Shown here piece after piece: positions 23,926 through 30,785 of a stretch of DNA of 34,165 bases. The stretch is taken from contig CAZXLH010000024.1 of NCBI GenBank assembly GCA_964641455.1, positions 1-34,165 of the forward strand, given 5' to 3'. This DNA is from DTU015 sp964641455 (GTDB taxonomy: Bacteria > Bacillota > Sulfobacillia > Fermentithermobacillales > Fermentithermobacillaceae). Numbering within the stretch: the first letter of the stretch is position 1; every line of letters begins with the position of its first letter. The notes beneath the pieces are model-generated. The model saw nothing but the letters and a program-made list of their open reading frames with translations. It was not told where the DNA came from and ran no database searches. Made by a program: the position numbers and the translations under genes.

Positions 23926-24962
23926 CAGGGTAAAATATACACCTTGGTTCTTTTGTATCCCCAGGCTAAAGCCTCTTCGTGTGTATCAAAACAAACGTCT
24001 ATTTTGTTTCCCTTTATGGACGAACCAACATCAGCGGCTACTGCATACCCATACCCATCTACATAGACTCGGGATCCAAGTGGAATCACTCTTGGATCTA
24101 CTGCTATGACGCCCCTGGCGGCAGGAACCCCTGTAGCCGTGGTTCCTTTGGCTGACGAGCCACAACATTTAGCACAAGGACAATAGGCAGTTGCAGTAAC
24201 CTCCAGAGACCTTTTGAACCGGATATCCCGCCCTCCACGGGAAACCATTTGCCTTGTTCCTACAGCAAGCAGGAGAGGAGCAGCGTTTCTTAATTTTATC
24301 CTGGATTTCTCCTTACGGGACACTTCTTTGCCGTCTTCGTATTTAACTTCGTAAATAACCTCAATTAACCCTGTAACCCCCGGCTTAACCACTTTGGTAA
24401 AACCTACATCCAGGGAATTATCTTCGTGTTTCCTGGTTTCATAAGGTATTTCTTCTTTTTCCTTTACTTCAGCGTAAGTAACTTGAGCTACCTTAATTAC
24501 ACGTTGGCCAGACAATTCTTCATCTAAGCCAGGATACACAACATCATCAGGGCCTTTCTCGATGTGAGCCAAAGATAGGATTTTAGATACGTGGTTTTCT
24601 GCCGTAAATACCGGGAAACTTTTTCCTTTCCAGTGGATAAATACAGGGCTTGCCCGGTTAATCTTTATCTCAAGGTCATTTTCGACCTGGGTTTCCAGAG
24701 GTGGGTCAACAAGGTCTCCTGGGTCAATGGATAGGCTTAGGCCGGCAAGTACATCTCCTACTGTAGCCGCCCTCGTCGACACTGAAATCTGCCTATCCCA
24801 CGCGTGTACAGTCACACGGCGAGTTTGGGCCGAAAGTAGTATGCCTACACACAGGGCTGCCAGAATAACTACCGATATTGCCAATCTTACCAAAGGTCGC
24901 TTGCATGTAATAAGTCTCCATCGAGGCAAGCCGACACCCCCCAAAATGGATATTCCACACAA
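23925..24962 (-). CDS. yabE: YabE-like wall protein: DUF348, G5 and 3D domains
   Basis: 345 residues. A membrane segment (about 24-44) is followed by two DUF348-like repeats (about 50-145) and a G5 domain (about 160-235). The 3D domain (about 253-345) carries its conserved aspartates (ADVGSSIKGNKIDVCFD; Asp311, Asp322, Asp326). A cysteine-rich insert, YCPCAKCC, is at 260-267. 3D domains share the double-psi barrel of lytic transglycosylase MltA, so a peptidoglycan-cleaving role akin to resuscitation-promoting factors is likely. The start is uncertain: TTG at 24962 follows GGGAAGGA by 10 nt, and another TTG at 24929 follows GGGGGGTG. It sits between tatD and rsmA as in Bacillus. Confidence 0.9.
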   Translation of the reverse strand: MCGISILGGVGLPRWRLITCKRPLVRLAISVVILAALCVGILLSAQTRRVTVHAWDRQISVSTRAATVGDVLAGLSLSIDPGDLVDPPLETQVENDLEIKINRASPVFIHWKGKSFPVFTAENHVSKILSLAHIEKGPDDVVYPGLDEELSGQRVIKVAQVTYAEVKEKEEIPYETRKHEDNSLDVGFTKVVKPGVTGLIEVIYEVKYEDGKEVSRKEKSRIKLRNAAPLLLAVGTRQMVSRGGRDIRFKRSLEVTATAYCPCAKCCGSSAKGTTATGVPAARGVIAVDPRVIPLGSRVYVDGYGYAVAADVGSSIKGNKIDVCFDTHEEALAWGYKRTKVYILP

Positions 24963-25116
24963 TCAAGCTAAGTCCTTCCCGGACCCTGTTCCAAATATAT
25001 CCTGGTGCCCGGGTTACAAAGGCTTCGTCTATAATTATGTGAAGTTCTGTCTAAAATATCCTTGTTTTTCCGTTTTTTAAGCCGAATATCTTCTACAGTG
25101 ATAGACTTTACCATCT

Positions 25117-25920
25117 TTACTCACCGATGGCAAACGCACGCAACGCATTTTTCAAGGTAATTTCGGCTATTTCATCAAATGTAGTTTCCAAAATCTGTGC
25201 TATTGCATCGGCCACTTCGGTTATATAAGAAGGTTCATTTCGCCTGCCCCTCTTGCTTTGAGGCGGCAGGTAAGGGCAATCAGTCTCCACGAGTAACCGG
25301 CCTGAAGGTATAAACTCAAGCATATCTCGGAGGTAACCATTCCGGGGGTATGTAAGGGGGCCGCCGAGTCCTATATACCCTCCCAGGTCGAGGCATTTTC
25401 GGGCATAGTCCAGATCTTGTGAAAAACAATGGAAAATCAACGGAACACCGGGCAGGCAGCTGCTAACAACGTCAATTACGTCGTTTGACGAATCTCGCTC
25501 ATGTATGATAGCAGGCAGCCGGGTTCGCCGGGCAACCTCAAGCCCCATGGCAAACCCCTCTATTTGGCTCTGCCTTGGAGAAAATTCACGAAAGTAATCG
25601 AGCCCGATCTCACCGATTGCTTTGACTTGAGGTAATTGAGCCAACTTTTCAACATATTTCCATCTCAACTCAAGGCTCTGTTGCCTGGCCGTTTCATGAG
25701 GGTGAATCCCTACGGCGCAATAACCGTCTAGGCTTCGAGCAAGCTCCAGGCTCTTTTTTGAAGACTCTTCATCAAAACCCACTTCCAAAAAGCCAATTCC
25801 CAAAAGCCTGGCTCGTTTTAGCACTTGATCTCTGTCTTCATCAAAAGCAGAGGTTGACACATGGGCATGGGTGTCAAAAATTACAATGTCATGTTCGTTT
25901 TTACGATACCCTGGTTCCAT
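25117..25920 (-). CDS. tatD: TatD-family metal-dependent hydrolase / DNase
   Basis: 267 residues with the TIM-barrel amidohydrolase metal ligands: FDTHAH (His18, His20), AIGEIGLDYF, IIHER, FHCFS and ETDCPYL. TatD proteins are 3'-5' exonucleases on single-stranded DNA or RNA. The ATG (25918-25920) follows AAGG by 6-7 nt and overlaps the end of the MetRS-domain gene by 20 bp, so translation is coupled. In most Firmicutes the upstream neighbour is full-length metS; here only its C-terminal domain is present. Confidence 0.93.
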   Translation of the reverse strand: MEPGYRKNEHDIVIFDTHAHVSTSAFDEDRDQVLKRARLLGIGFLEVGFDEESSKKSLELARSLDGYCAVGIHPHETARQQSLELRWKYVEKLAQLPQVKAIGEIGLDYFREFSPRQSQIEGFAMGLEVARRTRLPAIIHERDSSNDVIDVVSSCLPGVPLIFHCFSQDLDYARKCLDLGGYIGLGGPLTYPRNGYLRDMLEFIPSGRLLVETDCPYLPPQSKRGRRNEPSYITEVADAIAQILETTFDEIAEITLKNALRAFAIGE

Positions 25921-26233
25921 TTTTAACCTTCCTGTCTACAGTCAATACCCCGAGTGTTTCACCGTCTCTGGCGGCAAGAAGCATACCGCTTGACTCAACT
26001 CCTCTAATCACCGCAGGTTTAAGGTTCCAAACTACAATAACCTGTTTGCCTATCAGTTCTTCCGGTAGGTAATGTGCGGCTATTCCCGCCACAAGCTGCC
26101 TCTCTTCACCGCCGGCGCTTACCTTAAGCCTAAGCAGCCTATCGGCATTTTCCACCTTGTCACATGAAATAATTTCTGCCACCTTAAGCTCGATTTGGCT
26201 AAATTCATCGATAGTTATTAATTTTTGCTCCAA
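25901..26233 (-). CDS. Stand-alone MetRS C-terminal tRNA-binding (EMAPII/CsaA-like) domain
   Basis: 110 residues corresponding exactly to the C-terminal tRNA-binding and dimerisation domain of methionyl-tRNA synthetase. It reads ITIDEFSQIELKVAEI, then SCDKVENADRLLRLKVSAGG, LVAGIAAHYLPEELIGK and SGMLLAARDG. The frame starts at the domain boundary, which argues for a real separate gene rather than a random truncation. No catalytic MetRS sequence (HIGH or KMSKS regions) lies upstream in any frame I can recognise. The start is TTG with a weak ribosome binding site. It could bind tRNA in trans for a MetRS encoded elsewhere, or be a CsaA-like chaperone. It has its own promoter (26431-26459) and a ~190-nt leader. 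Confidence 0.85.
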   Translation of the reverse strand: MEQKLITIDEFSQIELKVAEIISCDKVENADRLLRLKVSAGGEERQLVAGIAAHYLPEELIGKQVIVVWNLKPAVIRGVESSGMLLAARDGETLGVLTVDRKVKNGTRVS

Positions 26234-26304
26234 TTTAAATCGCCTGCTTTCGTAAACGTTAACGTAAATTACTTAATATTACCAACAGTCTTGTCGACAT
26301 ATTG

Positions 26305-26375
26305 TTTAGGCATTAGGCTTCCAGGGTTCGGGTTTTCTCATAGTATTTAGACTATGTTCGTAAGTACTGCCTAAA
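26305..26375 (-). promoter_or_regulatory. Structured leader element upstream of the MetRS-domain gene
   Basis: Arms TTTAGGCA (26305-26312) and TGCCTAAA (26368-26375) close a 71-nt domain. Inside, CATAGT (26339-26344) and ACTATG (26351-26356) form a hairpin with a 6-nt loop. It lies within the ~190-nt leader predicted from the minus-strand promoter. There is no T-box sequence and it is not a riboswitch class I recognise. The strand is inferred from the promoter. Confidence 0.4.
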
Positions 26376-26430
26376 ACGTTGTTTAATGTTTTGGGTTTTC
26401 AGCTATGCCTATAGTGTTCAATATAAATCT

Positions 26431-26459
26431 AGTATATAAATGCCTTTTCTATAGGTCAA
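26431..26459 (-). promoter_or_regulatory. Promoter of the MetRS-domain gene-tatD operon
   Basis: Minus strand TTGACC (26454-26459), 17-bp spacer, TATACT (26431-26436); each 5 of 6. Predicted start is near 26424, giving a leader of about 190 nt. The rest of 26234-26690 is AT-rich and gene-free. Confidence 0.65.
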
Positions 26460-26603
26460 CCGGTGCAAACCATATGCATATTGATATATAATAAGATTTA
26501 CTCATTAGTATAATCTTCCCATAAGGGTAATTATATGATCCTAACACTAAAAGCCTAAAAATGAAACTTTTGTGTTTCAAACCATTTTTTCGATAAAAAT
26601 CCC

Positions 26604-26632
26604 TTGACGATTTCTGGCATGTCTGGTATCTA
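26604..26632 (+). promoter_or_regulatory. Possible abrB promoter
   Basis: TTGACG (26604-26609), 17-bp spacer, TATCTA (26627-26632). The -10 is imperfect. The AT-rich DNA before it, including a TGAAAC/GTTTCA hairpin near 26562-26577, would suit AbrB autoregulation, which is known in Bacillus but not shown here. Confidence 0.4.
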
Positions 26633-26690
26633 TTATTTGATGCCATTGTCGAAATATGGAGGAACCGGCTGGGAAGAGAGGTGAGGCAGA

Positions 26691-26942
26691 ATGATGAAAT
26701 CAACGGGAGTAGTTAGAAAAGTCGACGAACTGGGAAGAGTAGTCATACCCATCGAACTTAGGCGAACTCTTGATATCGGCGAAAAAGACTCCTTGGAAAT
26801 TTATGTCGACGGAGAGAGCATAATCCTGAAAAAATACGAGCCTGCTTGTGTGTTCTGTGGGAACGCAGCTGGGGTAGAAATATATAAGGGGAAACGAGTT
26901 TGCAAACAGTGTCTTAACGAACTGTCAGCAATGCTTCAGTAG
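26691..26942 (+). CDS. abrB: Transition-state regulator AbrB (zinc-ribbon-tailed form)
   Basis: 83 residues. Residues 1-50 are the AbrB swapped-hairpin DNA-binding domain (KSTGVVRKVDELGRVVIPIE, then LRRTLDIGEKDSLEIYVDGE), nearly identical to Bacillus AbrB. The C-terminus differs: two CxxC pairs (Cys53/Cys56 and Cys71/Cys74) suggest a zinc-binding tail instead of the Bacillus multimerisation domain, a form common in Clostridia. A GAGAGGTGAGG ribosome binding site precedes two adjacent ATGs and I use the first. It is divergent from the MetRS-domain operon and convergent with rsmI. Confidence 0.94.
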   Translation: MMKSTGVVRKVDELGRVVIPIELRRTLDIGEKDSLEIYVDGESIILKKYEPACVFCGNAAGVEIYKGKRVCKQCLNELSAMLQ

Positions 26943-27077
26943 CGGCCAATAAAGTTTTGGAAACGGTTAGAATGTACATTATCCCAGGCTCCCCTCAGCA
27001 ACAAATCAAGGGAGGGCCGTAACAACACATAAGTTGGAACCGGATAAGTAACCGGCAATAAAACAAGCAGTTAAGTT

Positions 27078-27107
27078 AAGAGGAGGCAGATTAATCTGCC
27101 TCCTCTT
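27078..27107. terminator. 30-bp perfect palindrome at the abrB-rsmI convergence
   Basis: Two 15-bp arms (AAGAGGAGGCAGATT and its complement, 27078-27092 and 27093-27107) abut. The structure spans the rsmI stop codon and last codons. T tracts are weak on both sides, so it may stabilise 3' ends or terminate both transcripts incompletely. Confidence 0.6.
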
Positions 27108-27846
27108 GATTGCAGCCAGAATCAAGATAAGCAACGACTACCCATTCACCCTTGATCTCCTTGTTCTTAAGTTCTTGATACACGTCACTGGCCTTACCTG
27201 TGATCACGCCTTCATGAAGTTTTGTCATCTCGTGACACAAACTTACTTGAATTGAAGGAAACACAGCCACGAGATCTTCTAAGAACTTTACAATCCTGTA
27301 TGGAGATTCGAAAAACACTGTAGGCACCTGAGGCTTTATCCACTCTTGGAAAAACCTTCGCCTCTTGCTTGGTTTACGCGGAGGGAAACCTGCAAATATA
27401 AACTGGGACGAATAAAAGCCTGAAAGCGCTAAAGCCGTAGTTACTGCCGAAGGGCCGGGAACAGATTCAACACCAAAACCTTGTTGCCTGGCCTTGTTGA
27501 CCAAGTAAGCGCCTGGGTCCGAAATAACAGGCATCCCGGCATCTGACACTAATGCCACTTTTTTACCCTCTGACAGCTCACTTATGACCATATCGGTTCG
27601 TTGTTTCTCTACATGCTCGTGAAATGATAAAAGCGGCTTTCTAATTTCATAGTGAGTAAGCAGTTTCAATGTTCGCCTGGTATCTTCACATATAATCAAA
27701 TCAACCTGGTTTAAAACCTCAATAAGCCTAAAGGACGTATCTTTCAGGTTTCCGATTGGAGTGCCGCAAACATAGAGAGTTCCCTGTTCTGAATCATGGC
27801 CGGTAAGGGCTGCATTATCGTGGCCGAAGGCCGGATTCTTGCTCAT
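27091..27846 (-). CDS. rsmI: 16S rRNA (cytidine-2'-O) methyltransferase RsmI
   Basis: 251 residues of the tetrapyrrole methylase fold. RsmI 2'-O-methylates C1402 in the decoding centre. The hallmark segments are LYVCGTPIGNLKDTS (near 24-38), CEDTRRT, SDAGMPVISDPG and ESVPGPSAVTTALALSG. An N-terminal extension of about 20 residues precedes the fold. The ATG overlaps the ricT stop by 4 bp (ATGA). Its 3' end forms the palindrome at 27078-27107. Confidence 0.96.
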   Translation of the reverse strand: MSKNPAFGHDNAALTGHDSEQGTLYVCGTPIGNLKDTSFRLIEVLNQVDLIICEDTRRTLKLLTHYEIRKPLLSFHEHVEKQRTDMVISELSEGKKVALVSDAGMPVISDPGAYLVNKARQQGFGVESVPGPSAVTTALALSGFYSSQFIFAGFPPRKPSKRRRFFQEWIKPQVPTVFFESPYRIVKFLEDLVAVFPSIQVSLCHEMTKLHEGVITGKASDVYQELKNKEIKGEWVVVAYLDSGCNQEEAD

Positions 27847-28664
27847 TTGTTTTCATCAACTTTCTTTTCATCAACTTCCTCTTCAGGAAATTTAGATTGA
27901 GTTCCATCTTCCAGCAACACTGTAAAGAGCCCTTTTGATTTGTTGTACGCGGTAACTTTACCCTCGCCTTCAGGTGTAATCACAAATGCTCCTATTTCAA
28001 CCGGCGGCTCTTGGGCCTTGGCCCCATCGCCGTCTTCAGATTCAAATCTCAAGCAGCACAATAACCGGCCGCAAGTGCCCGAAATCTTAGAGGGGTTAAG
28101 CGGAAGGTTTTGCTGCTTTGCCATCCTTATTGAAACCGGTTGAAACTCGCAAAGAAAACTTGCACAACATAGTTCTCTGCCGCAAGGCCCAAGGCCCCCA
28201 AACAGTTTGGCCTCATCTCTTACGCCTATCTGTCTAAGTTCAACCCTGGTTTTCAACGCAGAAGCCAGATCCTTTACAAGTTCCCGGAAATCTACGCGTC
28301 CGTCAGCCGTAAAATAAAGGGTGATACGAGAGCAATCGAATGTGTATTCAGCGTCTACAAGGTTCATCTCAAGGCCATGTTGAGCAATCTTCTGTTCTGC
28401 AGTTTCCATAGCCTCGAGCGCTTTTTGCTTATTTTGATTCTCAATTTCAATATCTTCATCATGAGCCAAGCGTATCACTTTTCTTAAAGGCTGAACTAAT
28501 TCATCGTAAGGAACATCCTTGGGCTCAATAGCCACAGTTCCAATCTCAACGCCTTTGACTGTTTCTACAAGCACTTTGTCTCCGACATTTAACTCAATAT
28601 CGCCGGGATCAAAGTAATACACTTTTCCTATCTCTTTAAATCTAACACCTGTAACTAATGGCAT
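27843..28664 (-). CDS. ricT: RicT (YaaT), PSP1-domain Fe-S protein
   Basis: 273 residues with the PSP1 domain and its cysteine clusters (CGRELCCASFLC; CGRLLCCLRFE). In Bacillus RicT joins RicA and RicF in a complex that binds [4Fe-4S] clusters, and stimulates RNase Y mRNA maturation and the Spo0A phosphorelay. The C-terminal tail is acidic/lysine-rich (EEEVDEKKVDENK). The ATG follows GAGGAAAAG. It lies between holB and rsmI. The usual small neighbour yabA is missing from this stretch. Confidence 0.95.
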   Translation of the reverse strand: MPLVTGVRFKEIGKVYYFDPGDIELNVGDKVLVETVKGVEIGTVAIEPKDVPYDELVQPLRKVIRLAHDEDIEIENQNKQKALEAMETAEQKIAQHGLEMNLVDAEYTFDCSRITLYFTADGRVDFRELVKDLASALKTRVELRQIGVRDEAKLFGGLGPCGRELCCASFLCEFQPVSIRMAKQQNLPLNPSKISGTCGRLLCCLRFESEDGDGAKAQEPPVEIGAFVITPEGEGKVTAYNKSKGLFTVLLEDGTQSKFPEEEVDEKKVDENK

Positions 28665-28705
28665 AGTCTTTTCCTCGCTTAAAAATCTCTACATAACCTA
28701 TTGTG

Positions 28706-29704
28706 TTAAATTTTCTCTGCGAAAAATCTGTGTATATCCATAAATAACACACAAAACACCAAAAATGAATTTGTGTTGGCACTTAACCGCTGCCGGGCAC
28801 GCATAACCGCCTTCAAGCCCCAAAAATTCCGTTTTAACGTTACAACCTGGCTGCTATCGGGGTTTTCCAGGCATTGGCCACTGCTCCTGTCGATAGTTCT
28901 CGATAAATTGCGGCCAAATTCAAACTCAAGGGCGGCAAGAATTCGGTCTTTCTTTTCAACATCAACCTTTGAATACTCAAGCGCCATCTCCGCAGGAGAA
29001 TCATCACATATTTGCTTTATCAAAGCGTCTCCGTAGAAAACGCTTTCTCCTTCTTGAGAAACCAGCCACATTGCTTTTTCAATACTGCCACCTGAGATAA
29101 TTGATATTTCTTTGCTCTTTTCAGGCGGCACATCAAGCTTTTCCTCGAGATATGCTGCAATTACAGATCCCGGCAACGAATGAAGCGGAATAACCTGGCA
29201 TCGGGATGTTACAGTGCTTGGAATAGCAGCTTCATTCGATGTTGTAAGAATAAACGTAACATAAGGAGGCGGTTCTTCAAGCAGTTTAAGCAACGCATTA
29301 GCTGCCTCGGCAGTCAAGGTTTCAGCTTCATTTATGATAAAGACTTTCCTGCTGGAAATAAACGGGCGGGTTAAAACCTCTTTCAGCATTTCATGAGACG
29401 CCTTTATTTTTATGCTTGTCCCGTCCTTTTTAACAATGAAAAGATCAGGGTGGCTGTTCTTGTCAACTTCGGAACATGACCGGCACACGCCACATGACAA
29501 TACTGTATCACCATGGCCATGAAAATCCTGGCCCGGTGTATTTTGGCCCAGGCATAAGATTGCTTTAGCAAACTCTTTGGCTAAAACTTCTTTCCCTGAA
29601 CCTGCCGGGCCTTTAAAAAGGTACGCATGGGCTATTCTGCCCGACCTCAGTATGGCCTTAAGTATCTTAACGGGAATTTTTTGTCCGGCTATAAGACCCT
29701 TCAC
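28706..29704 (-). CDS. holB: DNA polymerase III subunit delta'
   Basis: 332 residues, clamp-loader AAA+ subunit. P-loop GPAGSGKE (32-39), zinc-ribbon cysteines (Cys71, Cys74, Cys77, with Cys51 a likely fourth), LLKLLEEPPPYVTFILTTSN, and the SRC motif (SRCQVIPL) that serves as the arginine-finger region. The start is GTG (29702-29704), with AGGTGGG about 11 nt upstream. It is preceded by darA with a 65-bp gap; the yaaR gene that lies here in Bacillus is absent. Confidence 0.94.
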   Translation of the reverse strand: MKGLIAGQKIPVKILKAILRSGRIAHAYLFKGPAGSGKEVLAKEFAKAILCLGQNTPGQDFHGHGDTVLSCGVCRSCSEVDKNSHPDLFIVKKDGTSIKIKASHEMLKEVLTRPFISSRKVFIINEAETLTAEAANALLKLLEEPPPYVTFILTTSNEAAIPSTVTSRCQVIPLHSLPGSVIAAYLEEKLDVPPEKSKEISIISGGSIEKAMWLVSQEGESVFYGDALIKQICDDSPAEMALEYSKVDVEKKDRILAALEFEFGRNLSRTIDRSSGQCLENPDSSQVVTLKRNFWGLKAVMRARQRLSANTNSFLVFCVLFMDIHRFFAEKI

Positions 29705-29769
29705 AAACTAAACAACCCACCTAGCTCAATACTATGGATTTTACGTCATTGTATATCTCGTAAGTTTTG

Positions 29770-30096
29770 CTAAACCTTTACAAACTTCTCAACGGGCAGG
29801 ATAAAAACCGTCGCTCCCCCTACCACAACTCCTACAGGGTATGGCACATATGATTCAGCTGGGCCCACTGGTGTAATAGGGGTAACCAATTGCTCTCGGG
29901 CACGGCAAGTTTTCTTAACAACTTCCAGCACTTTCTCAGTATCATCGTCATCTACCCCTATGAGAACTGTAGAGTTGCCCTCCCGGAGGAAGCCCCCTGT
30001 AGAAGCAAGTTTCGTAGCACTGTACCCCGCACGAACGAGACCGTCCATAAGTTTTGGCACATCTTTGTCTTGGACAACCGCAATAATTAATTTCAC
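29770..30096 (-). CDS. darA: Cyclic di-AMP receptor DarA (PstA/YaaQ)
   Basis: A 108-residue PII-like trimeric protein that binds c-di-AMP. It shows the DarA pattern MKLIIAVVQDKDVPKLMDGL, then STGGFLREGNSTVLIGVDDD and GGATVFILPVEKF. Length is canonical. The ATG overlaps the tmk stop by 4 bp (ATGA). No c-di-AMP synthase or phosphodiesterase gene is in the window. The output of DarA signalling is still poorly defined. Confidence 0.94.
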   Translation of the reverse strand: MKLIIAVVQDKDVPKLMDGLVRAGYSATKLASTGGFLREGNSTVLIGVDDDDTEKVLEVVKKTCRAREQLVTPITPVGPAESYVPYPVGVVVGGATVFILPVEKFVKV

Positions 30097-30785
30097 AGGC
30101 TTTCCCTCCCAAATTCTTCTTCAATAAGATCATAACCTTTTTTGGACAAAATGTTGACAACTTCTTTCCAAACCAAACGTTCAACCTGAAATACATCTAA
30201 ACCAGCATCTATATTTACAATACGATGTGAGAATCGCTTAGCTAGCATTCTGTACCCTTCTCTGACCTTCTGATGATATTTCTCGCTTCTGGACTCAATC
30301 TTGTCTTTTTGCTTGCAAGCGAACCTTTCCTGAATAATCTGAGAATCGCTTATATCGAGCACTAAGGTCAGATCCGGTTCAAGGCCATCAGTAGCGACAG
30401 CGTTTATGGATTCTATGCTTGACAGAGAAACTCCTCCTGCATAACCTTGGTATACCCACGTAGAATCAATGTATCGCTCAGTAATTACTATGCGCCCTTC
30501 CAAAAGTGCAGGCCTAACAATTTTTGACACGAACTCAGACCTGGCAGCCGCATACAGAAACATCTCTGACAAAGCAGTTCTATCAGGGCTGGCCGGATCC
30601 AAGAGCAAGTTCCTAACCCTTTCGCCGAAAGGGGTTCCTCCCGGTTCTCTGGTCACCAATGGATTTAAGCCCATAGATTCCAGCCTTTTTGAAACTCTGG
30701 CTATTTGAGTAGATTTCCCTGAACCGTCACACCCCTCAAGGCTGATAAAAACCCCGGGGAGTGTATTATCTACGACTCTACGCAA
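30093..30785 (-). CDS. tmk: Thymidylate kinase
   Basis: 230 residues. It phosphorylates dTMP to dTDP. P-loop GCDGSGKST (18-26), TREPGGTPFGE (45-55), and ERYIDSTWVYQG (103-114). The usual family residue pair at 103-104 is Asp-Arg; here it is Glu-Arg, a conservative change at a substrate-site position. The start is TTG, the only in-frame option ahead of the P-loop, with a weak ribosome binding site and a 16-bp overlap with the decarboxylase gene, so it probably depends on translational coupling. Confidence 0.93.
   Translation of the reverse strand: MRRVVDNTLPGVFISLEGCDGSGKSTQIARVSKRLESMGLNPLVTREPGGTPFGERVRNLLLDPASPDRTALSEMFLYAAARSEFVSKIVRPALLEGRIVITERYIDSTWVYQGYAGGVSLSSIESINAVATDGLEPDLTLVLDISDSQIIQERFACKQKDKIESRSEKYHQKVREGYRMLAKRFSHRIVNIDAGLDVFQVERLVWKEVVNILSKKGYDLIEEEFGRESL

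Noticed and set aside
26234..26690. T-box riboswitch or degraded metS in the long gap
   Set aside because: No T-box sequence on either strand and no recognisable MetRS catalytic remnants in any frame.
29705..29769. yaaR gene between darA and holB
   Set aside because: The gap is only 65 bp and holds no open frame; the gene is absent here.
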